Assembly (NCBI RefSeq): GCF_016127315.1
Contig: NZ_CP065997.1
Span: 6,572,001 to 6,636,000 of the forward strand
Reading direction: 5' to 3'
DNA length: 64,000 nucleotides
Source: Achromobacter deleyi
Lineage (GTDB): Bacteria; Pseudomonadota; Gammaproteobacteria; Burkholderiales; Burkholderiaceae_B
Every line of letters begins with the position of its first letter. The first letter of the stretch is position 1. The notes under the pieces are model-generated. The model had not been told where the DNA came from and searched no databases. It saw nothing but the letters and a program-made list of their open reading frames with translations. Positions 36,247-45,917 of the stretch are shown in pieces. The position numbers and the translations under genes are program-made.

Positions 36247-37476
36247 CTAGGCGCGAGCCAGCTGCTCGTCCACCACTTCGATCCAGTGCCGCACCGGCGT
36301 GCCGGTGCCGCTCTGCAAGTGGCCGATACAACCGATGTTGGCCGACAGGATCACATCCGGCGCGGCCGGCGCGATGGCGCCCAGCTTGCGGTCGCGCAGC
36401 GCCAGCGCAATCTCCGGATTGAGCACCGAATAGGCGCCGGCCGAGCCGCAGCACAGGTGCTGTTCGGCGAACGGCTGCAGCTCGAAGCCCAAGTCTGCGA
36501 GCAACCGCTCCGACAAGGGCCGCAAGCCCTGCCAGTGCTGCAGCGTGCAGGGCGGATGGAACGCGGCCCGCATCGGGTGGCCCGCCAGCCGCTGGCGCAA
36601 TTCCCCGGCCTGCGGCGCGACGATTTCCGCCACGTCCTTCACCAGCGCCACGATGTCCGCGGCGCGCTGCGCGTAGGCCGGATCGTGGCGCAGGTGATGG
36701 GCGTATTCCTTGACCATGGCGCCGCAGCCCGACGCGTTCATGACGATGGCCTCGACCGCGCCATCGCGCACCAGCGGCCACCACGCGTCGACGTTGGCGC
36801 GCATCTGGTCCAGCGCGGCCGCCTGCGCGTCCAGGTGGAAACTGGCCGCGCCGCAGCAACCCGCGCCGGGCGCGATGCGCGCGCCGATGCCGATGGCGTT
36901 GAGCACGCGGATGGTGGCGGCGTCGATCGACGGCATCATCGACGGCTGCACGCAACCGGCCAGCATCAGCACCTGCCGCGTGTGGCCTTCCACCTGCGGC
37001 AACGCGCCGGCCGGACGGCGCTCGGGCACCTTGCGCTTGAGCGATTCCGGCAAGACGCCGCGCACCGCCTGCCCCAGGCGCATGGCGGGTCCGAACAGCG
37101 GCGACAGCATCGCCCGGCGCAGCATCTTGCGCTTGGCCTTCTCGGCCCACGGCCGCGGCACCCGCTCTTCGACGATCTGGCGGCCGATGTCCACCAGGTG
37201 CCCGTACTCCACGCCCGACGGGCAGGTGGTCTCGCAATTGCGGCAGGTCAGGCAGCGGTCCAGATGCTGCTGGGTCGACTGGGTCGGCTCGGCGCCTTCC
37301 AGCACCTGCTTGATGAGGTAGATGCGGCCGCGCGGGCTGTCGAGCTCGTCGCCCAGCACCTGGTAGGTGGGACAGGTGGCCGTGCAGAAGCCGCAATGCA
37401 CGCAGCGCCGCAGGATCGCGTCGGCCTCTTTGCCCAGATCGGTATCGCGGGCCCAGGCTGCCAGATTGGTTTGCAT
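36247..37476 (-). CDS. glcF: Glycolate oxidase iron-sulfur subunit
   Basis: A 409-residue protein from ATG 37476. Two 4Fe-4S motifs are visible, Cys25/28/31/35 (CVHCGFCTATCP) and Cys75/78/81/85 (CLTCRNCETTCP). Two CCG-type domains follow (GAGCCGAASFHL, LCCGSAGAY). It carries electrons from the flavin subunits of glycolate oxidase toward the membrane quinone pool. It is the last gene of glcD-glcE-glcF. Confidence 0.94.
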   Translation of the reverse strand: MQTNLAAWARDTDLGKEADAILRRCVHCGFCTATCPTYQVLGDELDSPRGRIYLIKQVLEGAEPTQSTQQHLDRCLTCRNCETTCPSGVEYGHLVDIGRQIVEERVPRPWAEKAKRKMLRRAMLSPLFGPAMRLGQAVRGVLPESLKRKVPERRPAGALPQVEGHTRQVLMLAGCVQPSMMPSIDAATIRVLNAIGIGARIAPGAGCCGAASFHLDAQAAALDQMRANVDAWWPLVRDGAVEAIVMNASGCGAMVKEYAHHLRHDPAYAQRAADIVALVKDVAEIVAPQAGELRQRLAGHPMRAAFHPPCTLQHWQGLRPLSERLLADLGFELQPFAEQHLCCGSAGAYSVLNPEIALALRDRKLGAIAPAAPDVILSANIGCIGHLQSGTGTPVRHWIEVVDEQLARA

Positions 37477-37481
37477 GATGC

Positions 37482-38585
37482 CTATAGCTCCAGGACCAGC
37501 CGGCCGGGGTTGAACAACCCCGCCGGATCGAGTTCTTGCTTGAGGCGGCGCGTGATCAGCGCCACGCCCGGCGACAGCGGATGGAACACGCCATCGGCCG
37601 GCGGCCGCGTGCCGGCCGGACGGAACAGCGTCGCGTGGCCGCCCAGTCGTTGCGCCAGTTCGCGCAACTCGGCGGCGTCCTGCGCCCCCGACAGCCAGCG
37701 CTGGCCGCCGCCCCACTCCACCAGCGCCTGCCCGCTGCCCAGCGCGGCCGCGGTGGGCGGCAACGCCAGGCGCCAGAGCGGCCGGCCCGGCGCGAAGAAG
37801 GCATGGGTCTGTTCACGCAAGCCGGTCCACCAGGCCTGCGCCGCCTCCGGCGCCAGCGGATCGCCGCCGATCACCTGGCGCGCGCTGGCGATGGCCGGCG
37901 GCGCGCCCGACAGTCGCACATGCATCTGGCCTTCTTCGTCAGCGCCGCCAACCCAGCTGGTCGCCGAAATCGGCAAGGGCTTGCCGCGCCACAGCGCGAA
38001 GCTGGCCAGCGCCTGGGCCTGCGTCGCCGGCAACGCCAGCGTCAGTTCTTCCATCGGCCTGGGCACGACCTTGAGCGACACCTCGAGAATCGCGCCGAAG
38101 ATGCCATGCGATCCGGCCAGCAGCCGCGACACGTCGTAACCGGCCACGTTCTTCATGACCTCGCCGCCGAACGACAGCACCCGGCCGTCGGAATCCAGCA
38201 GCCGCGCGCCCAGCACGAAGTCGCGCAAGGCGCCCGCGCTCATGCGGCGCGGCCCCGACAGGCCCGCGGCCACGCAGCCGCCGACAGTGGCGGCGGGCGA
38301 GAAATGCGGCGGCTCGAAGGCCAGCATCTGGCCGTGCCCGGCCAGCGCCGCCTCCAGCTCGGCCAGCGGCGTGCCAGCCCTGACCGTCACCACCAGTTCG
38401 GAGGGGTGATAGCTGACGATGCCGCGATATGGGGTCATGTCCAGCAGGCAATGGCCATCCTGCGGCGTCACCGGCCGGTAGTTGCCGTAGAACGCCTTGC
38501 TGCCGCCGCCCATGACGAACAGCGGCTTGTGACCGGCGCGAGCCGTCATGACCTGGTCGCACAATTCCGACAGGACGAAATCCAT
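37482..38585 (-). CDS. glcE: Glycolate oxidase FAD-binding subunit
   Basis: A 367-residue protein with a PCMH-type FAD domain in the N-terminal half (VTVRAGTPLAELEAALAGHGQMLAFEPPHF, TVGGCVAAGLSGPRR, VMKNVAGYDVSRLLAGSHGIFGAILEVSLKV). It lies 5 bases upstream of glcF and 12 bases downstream of glcD. Its GlcE role follows from this gene order. Confidence 0.93.
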   Translation of the reverse strand: MDFVLSELCDQVMTARAGHKPLFVMGGGSKAFYGNYRPVTPQDGHCLLDMTPYRGIVSYHPSELVVTVRAGTPLAELEAALAGHGQMLAFEPPHFSPAATVGGCVAAGLSGPRRMSAGALRDFVLGARLLDSDGRVLSFGGEVMKNVAGYDVSRLLAGSHGIFGAILEVSLKVVPRPMEELTLALPATQAQALASFALWRGKPLPISATSWVGGADEEGQMHVRLSGAPPAIASARQVIGGDPLAPEAAQAWWTGLREQTHAFFAPGRPLWRLALPPTAAALGSGQALVEWGGGQRWLSGAQDAAELRELAQRLGGHATLFRPAGTRPPADGVFHPLSPGVALITRRLKQELDPAGLFNPGRLVLEL

Positions 38586-38597
38586 GGGAGGGACGTC

Positions 38598-40097
38598 CTA
38601 GAAGCGTGCGAGATCCGGGAAGCGCAGCTCGCCCGCGTGTACGTGCATCTTGCCGTATTCAGCGCAGCGGGCCAGCGTAGGTATGACCTTTTCGGGATTG
38701 AGCAGGCACGGCGGATCGAATGCCCGCTTGACCGCCAGGAACGCGTCGAGTTCTTCGCGAGAGAATTGCACGCACATTTGATTTATTTTCTCCATTCCCA
38801 CACCGTGCTCTCCAGTCACGGTTCCTCCTACCTGCACGCACAGTTCGAGTATGGCCGCGCCGAATTTCTCGGCGCGTTCCACTTCGTCCGGTTTATTCGA
38901 ATCGAACAGGATCAACGGATGCAGGTTGCCATCGCCCGCATGGAACACGTTGGCGCAGCGCAGGCCGAACTCGTCTTCCATTTGCTCGATGGCGCCCAGC
39001 ACCCGGGCGAGATGACGGCGCGGAATCGTGCCGTCCATGCAGTAGTAATCGGGCGACACGCGCCCCGCGGCGGGAAACGCGTTCTTGCGTCCCGCCCAGA
39101 ATTTGAGCCGCTCGGCCTCCGACGCCGACACCTGGCAGCGGGTCGAGCCGGCCGCGCGGAAGATGGCCTCCATGCGCGCGATCTCGTGCGCCACTTCCTC
39201 GGGCGTGCCATCGGACTCGCACAGCAGGATGGCCTGCGCGTCCATGTCGTAGCCGGCGCGCACGAAGGGTTCGACCATGTGCGTCGCGCGCCGGTCCATC
39301 ATCTCCAGCCCCGCTGGAATGATGCCGTCGGCGATCACCTGCGTCACCGCGTTGCCGGCGGCCTCGACGCTGGCGAAGCTGGCCATCACCACCTGGGCGC
39401 AGGCCGGCTTGGGAATCAGCTTGACGGTGACTTCGGTCACCACGCCCAGCATGCCTTCCGATCCGATGAACACCGACAGCAGATCCAGCCCCGGCGCATC
39501 CGGCGCCTCGGAACCCAGCTCGACCACGTCGCCATCGATGGTGACCATGCGCACCCGCAGCACGTTGTGCACCGTCAGCCCGTACTTCAGGCAATGCACG
39601 CCGCCCGAATTCTCGGCGACGTTGCCGCCGATCGAACAGGCGATCTGGCTGGAGGGGTCCGGCGCGTAGTACAGCCCGTAGGGCGATGCCGCTTCCGAAA
39701 TGGCCAGGTTGCGCACGCCCGGCTCGACCACCGCGGTGGCGCTGGCCAGGTCGATGTGCTTGATGCGATTGAATTTGGACAGGCCCAGCAGCACGCCCTG
39801 GCTGTGCGGCATGGCGCCGCCCGACAGGCCGGTGCCCGCGCCGCGCGCCACCAGCGGCGCATTCAGGCGCTTGCAGATGCGCATCACCGCCTGCACCTGC
39901 TCCTCGGTCTCCGGCAGGGCCACCACCGCGGGCAGCGCCCGGTACAAGGACAGGCCATCGCACTCGTAGGGCCGCGTGTCTTCTTCGCGGAACAACACGC
40001 AATGCGACGGCAGCGCGGCCGACAACGCCTCGACGAGTTGCTGCAACGAATAAGGCGCCTGCGCGTGTGCCAGGCCGGTTTCGACCAGTGAATTCAT
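38598..40097 (-). CDS. glcD: Glycolate oxidase catalytic subunit
   Basis: A 499-residue FAD enzyme from ATG 40097 (MNSLVETGLAHAQ). The FAD domain has LVARGAGTGLSGGAMPHSQG and IGGNVAENSGGVHCLKYG; the C-terminal cap has FHAGDGNLHPLILFD and GTVTGEHGVGMEKI. It oxidises glycolate to glyoxylate. An upstream in-frame ATG at 40241 lacks family sequence. Confidence 0.94.
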   Translation of the reverse strand: MNSLVETGLAHAQAPYSLQQLVEALSAALPSHCVLFREEDTRPYECDGLSLYRALPAVVALPETEEQVQAVMRICKRLNAPLVARGAGTGLSGGAMPHSQGVLLGLSKFNRIKHIDLASATAVVEPGVRNLAISEAASPYGLYYAPDPSSQIACSIGGNVAENSGGVHCLKYGLTVHNVLRVRMVTIDGDVVELGSEAPDAPGLDLLSVFIGSEGMLGVVTEVTVKLIPKPACAQVVMASFASVEAAGNAVTQVIADGIIPAGLEMMDRRATHMVEPFVRAGYDMDAQAILLCESDGTPEEVAHEIARMEAIFRAAGSTRCQVSASEAERLKFWAGRKNAFPAAGRVSPDYYCMDGTIPRRHLARVLGAIEQMEDEFGLRCANVFHAGDGNLHPLILFDSNKPDEVERAEKFGAAILELCVQVGGTVTGEHGVGMEKINQMCVQFSREELDAFLAVKRAFDPPCLLNPEKVIPTLARCAEYGKMHVHAGELRFPDLARF

Positions 40098-40310
40098 GAG
40101 CGCAACAATAGCGCGACCGCTGGTTGGACGCAGGCCGGGATTTACCCGCATCCTGCGTACATGCAACGGCCGCGCGGCCTCGCAGACGTAACCAGCCGTA
40201 AAGCCCCTTCGCGCGTGATGGACAAGCATGCGTCCGGTCATGCATCGCCCTCATTCCCACCAGCTGGGAACGCTTGTCACCCGCACCGCCCCGCTTGTTC
40301 TTCCTGCCGA

Positions 40311-40343
40311 AAAAAAACCGGCGGGTCGCCCCGCCGGCCTTTT
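40311..40343. terminator. Intrinsic terminator after the lactate dehydrogenase-like gene
   Basis: Arms CCGGCGGG and CCCGCCGG with loop TCGC. The minus strand continues into seven T residues, so it ends the gene at 40365-41774. Confidence 0.85.
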
Positions 40344-40364
40344 CGTCACGCCCCTGCGGACGGC

Positions 40365-41774
40365 TTACCAGGACACGATCTTGCCCGGGTTGAGGATGTT
40401 GTTCGGATCGAACGCGTGCTTGAGGCTGCGCATCAGGTCCAGCGCGTCATCGCCGTGTTCCTCGGCCATGAACTGCATCTTGTGCAGGCCGACGCCGTGC
40501 TCGCCGGTGCAGGTGCCATCGGCGGCGATGGCGCGGCGCACCAGGTTGTGGTTGATGGTTTCGGATTCCTGCCATTCGCGCTCGCTGTCGGCGTCCAGCA
40601 GCATCAGCACGTGGAAGTTGCCGTCGCCGACGTGGCCGACGATGGTGTACGGGAAGCTGGCGCGGTCCAGTTCCTCGACCGTGTCGCGCACGCAGTCGGC
40701 CAGGCGCGAGATCGGCACGCAGACGTCGGTGGTGCTGGCGCGGCATCCCGGGCGCAATTGCAGGCCGGCGAAATAGGCGTTGTGGCGCGCGGTCCACAGG
40801 CGGCTGCGGTCCTCGGGACGCTCGGCCCATTCGAAGTCCATGCCGCCATGTTCGGCGGTGATGGCCTGCACGGTCTCGGCCTGTTCCTGCACGCCGGCCG
40901 GGCTGCCATGGAATTCGAACACCAGCAGCGGCGTCTCGCGCAGCGTCAGCTTGCTGTGCAGGTTGACCGAGCGCACGCTGGCCGCGTCCATGAACTCGAC
41001 GCGCGCGACCGGCACGCCCATCTGGATGATCTCGATCACGCTCTGCACCGCGGCGTCGAGCGTGGGGAAGTTGCAGACCGCGGCCGACACGGCCTCGGGC
41101 TGCGGGTACAGGCGCACGGTAACTTCGGTGATGATGCCCAGCGTGCCTTCGCTGCCCACGAAGATGCGGGTCAGGTCGTAGCCCGCCGACGACTTGCGGG
41201 CGCGGCCGGCGGTGCGCACGATGCGGCCGTCGGCGGTGACCACGGTCAGCGACATGACGTTCTCGCGCATGGTGCCGTAGCGCACGGCGTTGGTGCCGGA
41301 AGCGCGCGTGGCGGCCATGCCGCCCAGGCTGGCGTCGGCGCCCGGATCGATCGGGAAGAACAGGCCGGTGCTGCGGATCTCTTCATTGAGCTGCTTGCGC
41401 AGCACGCCGGCCTGCACGGTGGCGGTCAGGTCCTCCGCGTTGACGGCCAGCACCTTGTTCATCTGCGACAGGTCCAGGCTGATGCCGCCCTGGATCGCCA
41501 GGATGTGGCCTTCCAGCGACGAACCCGCGCCGTACGGAATCAGCGGCACGCGGTGTTCGTTGCAAAGCTTGGCGACCTCGGCGACTTCCTCGGTGCTCTG
41601 GGCGAAGACCACGGCATCGGGCAGCATCGCCGGATATGGCGACTCGTCGCGGCCATGGTGCTCGCGCACCGCGGTGGATTCGGAGAAGCGGTCGCCGAAC
41701 CGGGCGCGCAGGGCCTCGAGACAGGCGGCCGGCACCGCGCGGCGCAACGATTCAGCGTGCAAGGGAGCGTTCAT
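40365..41774 (-). CDS. FAD-binding oxidase, D-lactate dehydrogenase (cytochrome)-like
   Basis: A 469-residue flavoprotein related to GlcD but closer to mitochondrial-type D-lactate dehydrogenase. FAD-domain motifs are LIPYGAGSSLEGHILA and LGGMAATRASGTNAVRYG; cap motifs are VGHVGDGNFHVLMLLD and GTCTGEHGVGLHKMQF. It probably oxidises D-lactate or another 2-hydroxy acid. The nearby glcDEF genes suggest shared hydroxy-acid use, but it has its own terminator. Confidence 0.86.
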   Translation of the reverse strand: MNAPLHAESLRRAVPAACLEALRARFGDRFSESTAVREHHGRDESPYPAMLPDAVVFAQSTEEVAEVAKLCNEHRVPLIPYGAGSSLEGHILAIQGGISLDLSQMNKVLAVNAEDLTATVQAGVLRKQLNEEIRSTGLFFPIDPGADASLGGMAATRASGTNAVRYGTMRENVMSLTVVTADGRIVRTAGRARKSSAGYDLTRIFVGSEGTLGIITEVTVRLYPQPEAVSAAVCNFPTLDAAVQSVIEIIQMGVPVARVEFMDAASVRSVNLHSKLTLRETPLLVFEFHGSPAGVQEQAETVQAITAEHGGMDFEWAERPEDRSRLWTARHNAYFAGLQLRPGCRASTTDVCVPISRLADCVRDTVEELDRASFPYTIVGHVGDGNFHVLMLLDADSEREWQESETINHNLVRRAIAADGTCTGEHGVGLHKMQFMAEEHGDDALDLMRSLKHAFDPNNILNPGKIVSW

Positions 41775-41873
41775 GATCAGCGGATTCTCGGATGGGGGAA
41801 TTCAACTATTCTACGCCGCCCGCCTTGCTGCGCCGCAAACCGCCCGCACGGGGGCGGCCTGCGGCCGGCACGC

Positions 41874-42947
41874 TTATTTGCCGGAGGTCAGCGCGACGCG
41901 GCGGCGTTCACGCACGGCGTGCGCCAGGCGCTCGAGCACGGCGACCGAAGCGTCCCAGTCGATGCAGCCGTCGGTGATGCTCTGGCCGTAGACCAGCGGC
42001 TCGCCCGGCACCATGTCCTGGCGGCCGCCCAGCAGATGGCTTTCGACCATCACGCCCACCAGGCGCGCGTCGCCGGCTTCCATCTGGCGCGCCACGTCAT
42101 CGATCACCAGCGGCTGGTTCTCGGGTTTCTTGCTGCTGTTGGCATGGCTGGCGTCGATCATGATGCGTTGCGCCAGGCCGGCCTTGGACATGTCCTGGCA
42201 GGCCGCGTCGACGCTGGCGGCGTCGTAGTTCGGCGTCTTGCCGCCGCGCAGGATGACGTGACAGTCTTCATTGCCCGCGGTCGAGACGATGGCCGAATGC
42301 CCGCCCTTGGTCACCGACAGGAAATGGTGCGGCTGCGACGCCGCCTTGATCGCGTCCACGGCGATCTTCACGTTGCCGTCCGTGCCGTTCTTGAAACCCA
42401 CCGGACACGACAGGCCGGATGCCAGTTCACGATGCACCTGGCTTTCCGTCGTGCGCGCGCCGATCGCCCCCCAGGAGACCAGGTCCGCGATGTATTGCGG
42501 CGTAATCATGTCCAGGAATTCGCACCCCGCCGGCAATCCCAGGCTGTTGATGTCCAGCAGCAGTTCGCGCGCCACGCGCACGCCCTTGTTGATGTCGAAG
42601 CTGCCGTCCAGGTCCGGATCGTTGATCAGCCCCTTCCAACCGACCGTGGTGCGGGGCTTCTCGAAATACACGCGCATCACGATTTCCAGGTCCGCGCTGA
42701 GGCGGTCGCGCACCGGCTTCAGGCGCTTGGCGTATTCGATCGCGGCGCGGGTGTCGTGGATCGAACACGGGCCGATCACGACGATCATGCGGTCGTCCAT
42801 GCCGTGCAGGATGCGGTGCATCGACTGGCGTGCGGCGAACACGGTGTCGGAAGCTTCCTTGGTGCACGCGAACTCACGCATGACGTGCGCGGGCGGATTC
42901 AGCTCTTTGATTTCTCGGATGCGAAGGTCGTCGGTATTGTGTGACAC
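41874..42947 (-). CDS. aroG: 3-deoxy-7-phosphoheptulonate synthase (class I)
   Basis: A 357-residue enzyme. GTG 42947 (VSHNTDDLRIREIKEL) is chosen because AGGAG lies 7-8 bases upstream and the length matches AroG/F/H enzymes; an ATG at 43061 would begin inside the upstream terminator. Family marks include VIGPCSIHD, RVYFEKPRTTVGWKGLINDP, LSCPVGFKNGTDGN, IMIDASHANSSKK. It makes DAHP from PEP and erythrose 4-phosphate, the first step to aromatic amino acids. Which amino acid inhibits it cannot be told here. Confidence 0.95.
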   Translation of the reverse strand: MSHNTDDLRIREIKELNPPAHVMREFACTKEASDTVFAARQSMHRILHGMDDRMIVVIGPCSIHDTRAAIEYAKRLKPVRDRLSADLEIVMRVYFEKPRTTVGWKGLINDPDLDGSFDINKGVRVARELLLDINSLGLPAGCEFLDMITPQYIADLVSWGAIGARTTESQVHRELASGLSCPVGFKNGTDGNVKIAVDAIKAASQPHHFLSVTKGGHSAIVSTAGNEDCHVILRGGKTPNYDAASVDAACQDMSKAGLAQRIMIDASHANSSKKPENQPLVIDDVARQMEAGDARLVGVMVESHLLGGRQDMVPGEPLVYGQSITDGCIDWDASVAVLERLAHAVRERRRVALTSGK

Positions 42948-42972
42948 GGTACTGCTCCTGGGTTTCCCGCCA

Positions 42973-42988
42973 CCGGGATGCATCCCGG
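42973..42988. repeat. Palindrome in the aroG leader
   Basis: A perfect 16-bp palindrome CCGGGATGCATCCCGG, 26 bases before the aroG GTG. It could be an operator or an RNA hairpin in the leader. Confidence 0.55.
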
Positions 42989-43011
42989 GGTGTTCCTCAA
43001 GCTGACGGCAC

Positions 43012-43044
43012 AAAAAAAGCCGCCAGTTCGCTGGCGGCTTTTTT
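43012..43044 (-). terminator. Terminator between tldD and aroG
   Basis: Arms AAAAAAGCCGCCAG and CTGGCGGCTTTTTT. It most likely ends tldD, about 170 bases upstream; as it also precedes aroG, an attenuator role is possible but no leader peptide was found. Confidence 0.8.
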
Positions 43045-43212
43045 GGGGGGATTCTTTCCAAACTTCAGATTGAGCGCTTCCCTTCCTCCGCCAGCGGCTT
43101 CAGAAAACCAAAAAAATAAAAATAAAAGGCGGGGGAAGCGAATTTCATGGGAAAAGACTCTAGCACAATTTTTTCGGGCCGTCACGCCGGTTTGCGACGC
43201 GGCGGTCGCGGG

Positions 43213-44673
43213 TCAGGCCGTGCCGCCCACCGTCAGGCCTTCCATGCGGACCGTGGGCATGCCCACGCCCACCGGCACGCTCTGGCCGTCCTTGCCACAC
43301 GTGCCCACGCCCGAATCCAGCTTCAGGTCGTCGCCGATCATGCTGACGCGGGTCATGGCGTCGGGGCCGTTGCCGATCAGCGTGGCGCCCTTGACCGGAT
43401 ACGTGATCTTGCCGTCCTCGATCATGTAGGCCTCGGAGGCCGAGAACACGAACTTGCCGTTGGTGATGTCGACCTGGCCGCCGCCGAAATTGGCCGCATA
43501 CAGGCCGCGCTTGACGGACGAGATGATTTCCTCGGGCGCCTTGTCGCCGGCCAGCATGTAGGTATTGGTCATGCGCGGCATGGGCAGGTGCGCGAACGAT
43601 TCGCGGCGGCCGTTGCCGGTGGCCGCGGTCTTCATCAGGCGCGCGTTCAGCGTGTCCTGCATGTAGCCGCGCAGGATGCCGTCCTCGATCAGCACGTTGC
43701 GCTGGGTGGCGTTGCCCTCGTCGTCGATATTGAGCGAACCGCGGCGATCGGGAATGGTGCCGTCGTCGACCACCGTGACGCCCTTGGAGGCGACGCGCTC
43801 ACCGATGCGGCCCGAGAACACGCTGGAACCCTTGCGGTTGAAATCGCCTTCCAGGCCGTGGCCGACGGCTTCGTGCAGCAGGATGCCGGGCCAGCCCGAA
43901 CCCAGCACCACCGTCATTTCGCCGGCGGGCGCCGGACGCGCCTCCAGGTTGACCATGGCTTCGTGCACGGCGCGCTCGACGTAGCCCTGCAGCATTTCGT
44001 CCGTGAAATACGCCAGCCCCAGGCGGCCGCCGCCGCCGGCATGGCCCATTTCGCGGCGGCCATTGCGTTCGGCGATGACGGTCAGCGACAGGCGCACCAG
44101 CGGGCGCACGTCGGCGGCCAGGCGACCATCGCTGCCGGCCACCAGCACCACGTCATACTCGGCGCCCAGGCCGGCCATGACCTGGATCACGTGCGGATCG
44201 CGGGCCCGCGCCATGCGTTCGACGCGTTCGAGCAGCGCGACTTTCTCGGGGGCGCTCAGGGTCGCCACCGGATCGATGTCGGCATACAGGCTGCGGCCCA
44301 TTTCGGCCTCGACCTGCGCCGCCACCTTGACCTTGCCGGCGCCGCGGCGGGCAATGCCGCGCACCGCGTGGGCCGACGACAGCAAGGCGTCGGCCGAAAG
44401 CGAATCGGAATAGGCGAACGCGGTTTTCTCGCCGCTGACGGCGCGCACGCCGACCCCCTGGCTGATCGAGAAACTGCCGGTCTTGACGATGCCCTCTTCC
44501 AGGCTCCAGCCCTCGCTGCGGGTGTACTGGAAATACAGATCGGCGTAGTCGACCTTGTGCGTGAAGATTTCGCCCAGGGCGCGCGCCATGTCGGCCTCGG
44601 TCAACCCCCACGGGTCGAGCAGGAGCGATTTGGCGGTGGCCAGGGATGCAATAGCGGGATCGATGATTTTCAT
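43213..44673 (-). CDS. tldD: Metalloprotease TldD
   Basis: A 486-residue protein. The TldD metal site is visible as [26 protein letters not shown] (HExxxH), and the C-terminal [25 protein letters not shown] is typical. With TldE/PmbA it forms a metalloprotease that degrades unfolded peptides and matures some peptide products such as microcins and CcdA. No pmbA is in the window, which is usual. Confidence 0.95.
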   Translation of the reverse strand: MKIIDPAIASLATAKSLLLDPWGLTEADMARALGEIFTHKVDYADLYFQYTRSEGWSLEEGIVKTGSFSISQGVGVRAVSGEKTAFAYSDSLSADALLSSAHAVRGIARRGAGKVKVAAQVEAEMGRSLYADIDPVATLSAPEKVALLERVERMARARDPHVIQVMAGLGAEYDVVLVAGSDGRLAADVRPLVRLSLTVIAERNGRREMGHAGGGGRLGLAYFTDEMLQGYVERAVHEAMVNLEARPAPAGEMTVVLGSGWPGILLHEAVGHGLEGDFNRKGSSVFSGRIGERVASKGVTVVDDGTIPDRRGSLNIDDEGNATQRNVLIEDGILRGYMQDTLNARLMKTAATGNGRRESFAHLPMPRMTNTYMLAGDKAPEEIISSVKRGLYAANFGGGQVDITNGKFVFSASEAYMIEDGKITYPVKGATLIGNGPDAMTRVSMIGDDLKLDSGVGTCGKDGQSVPVGVGMPTVRMEGLTVGGTA

Positions 44674-45443
44674 AGGACTCTGTTCGGGGGCGCCGGCGCG
44701 ACGGACGCGGCAGCCATGACGCTCAAGGCTCTATCGTACCGCCGACACGGGGGTGGCGTCGCGGCCGCCGAATATTGTCTATCAAGTTAACCAATTGGGG
44801 ACCGGTCCCAAACTGCGGCGGCGCCTCTTGCAAAATAACCTTTGCCCGGGCGCCGGGCCGATTGCTCGTCGGCCGGAGTGGCCGGCACGCTTGCCAGACC
44901 AATGTGTCGAACTTGTCATACAACTCGACAACAAAATGGAAATGGCACAAAAATGTCCCGCGCAAATGGGCGCGCATACCGTTCTCGATGGATGGGAATG
45001 AAAATCCGCATACCCCTGGAAACCCCCGCGCCATGCGGGTTGGAGCCAGTCGTCCTACCACCTGTTGAAACTCGCGCATTAGCAACGGGAACATTTCGTC
45101 ATACCAAAAAGCCGAGCTTACCAAGCCCTGAAAAGAGGTCAACTTCTGCGCATCCGCTCGCTTCATGAAACAAAACCGTGCATTTTCCAACACGGGATGT
45201 TGCATTCGTCCGCCCCATGAACCAAAGGGGCCTTTGTTTCATTTAGTCCCAAATTTGAGAATATCATTCCCAATACTTGTTCATAGCGCAAACCCGCTAG
45301 CCTAAAGACTTTCCGGCCGTTTTGATACAAAGTAATTAGGCCAGGACAGCGGCAGAGGGGCGTCAACTTCTGTATTATGCGAAGCACAACAAATAAACAT
45401 AACTCCGCCGGCGATTAAAGCAGTTCCATAATCAGGAATAAAC
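44674..45443. other. 770-bp AT-rich gap upstream of the H-NS gene
   Basis: No convincing gene. The DNA becomes clearly AT-richer toward 45443. It contains two copies of GTCAACTTCTG (45139-45149 and 45362-45372). The last ~200 bases probably hold the H-NS promoter and curved DNA suited to autoregulation. Confidence 0.5.
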
Positions 45444-45830
45444 ATGGCCCGAGAAACCTACGCAGCTCTGCAAGCAAAGATCGAAAAGGAAATCAACAAG
45501 CTCCAAAAGAAGGCTGAAGTCCTCCAAACCAAGCGCCGCAAACCGGTCATCGCCTCGATCATCACATCGATGCGCGAGTACGACATCACCCCCGAAGAAA
45601 TCGCCGCCGCCTTTGGCGCCGGCAAGCCCGTCCGCGCCACCACGCCCAGCGGCCGCCGCAAGACTGGCGCCGCTGTCCGCCCGGCCAACGTTGCCAAACG
45701 CGCCGTTGCCCCCAAGTACCGTCATCCCCAAACCGGGGAGACCTGGAGCGGTCGTGGCAAGGCCCCTCGCTGGCTCGCCGCCGAAGAAGCATCCGGCGCC
45801 ACGCGCGACAGTTTTCTTATCAAAGAATAA
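45444..45830 (+). CDS. H-NS family nucleoid-associated protein (BpH3 type)
   Basis: A 128-residue protein. An N-terminal coiled coil (residues ~8-50; LQAKIEKEINKLQKKAEVLQTKRRK) mediates oligomer formation. A basic Ala/Arg/Pro-rich linker leads to the C-terminal DNA-binding motif PKYRHPQTGETWSGRGKAPRWL, the betaproteobacterial H-NS signature with the GRGKAP variant of the AT-hook-like loop. It silences AT-rich genes. It should be autoregulated through the AT-rich DNA in front of it. In Bordetella this type corresponds to BpH3. Confidence 0.92.
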   Translation: MARETYAALQAKIEKEINKLQKKAEVLQTKRRKPVIASIITSMREYDITPEEIAAAFGAGKPVRATTPSGRRKTGAAVRPANVAKRAVAPKYRHPQTGETWSGRGKAPRWLAAEEASGATRDSFLIKE

Positions 45831-45855
45831 AACCTATTATTCAGTAAGAAAAAAT

Positions 45856-45887
45856 AAAAGGCGCACCATTTTGGTGCGCCTTTTTTA
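45856..45887. terminator. Terminator of the H-NS gene
   Basis: Arms AAAAGGCGCACCA and TGGTGCGCCTTTT followed by more T. It also serves the convergent DUF4136 gene. Confidence 0.9.
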
Positions 45888-45917
45888 TTTTACGACTGTC
45901 TTTTGTCGTGGCAAAAA

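Noticed and set aside
44723..45205. 160-residue minus-strand frame upstream of the H-NS gene
   Set aside because: Codon use unlike neighbours, no known domain, lies in an AT-rich control region.
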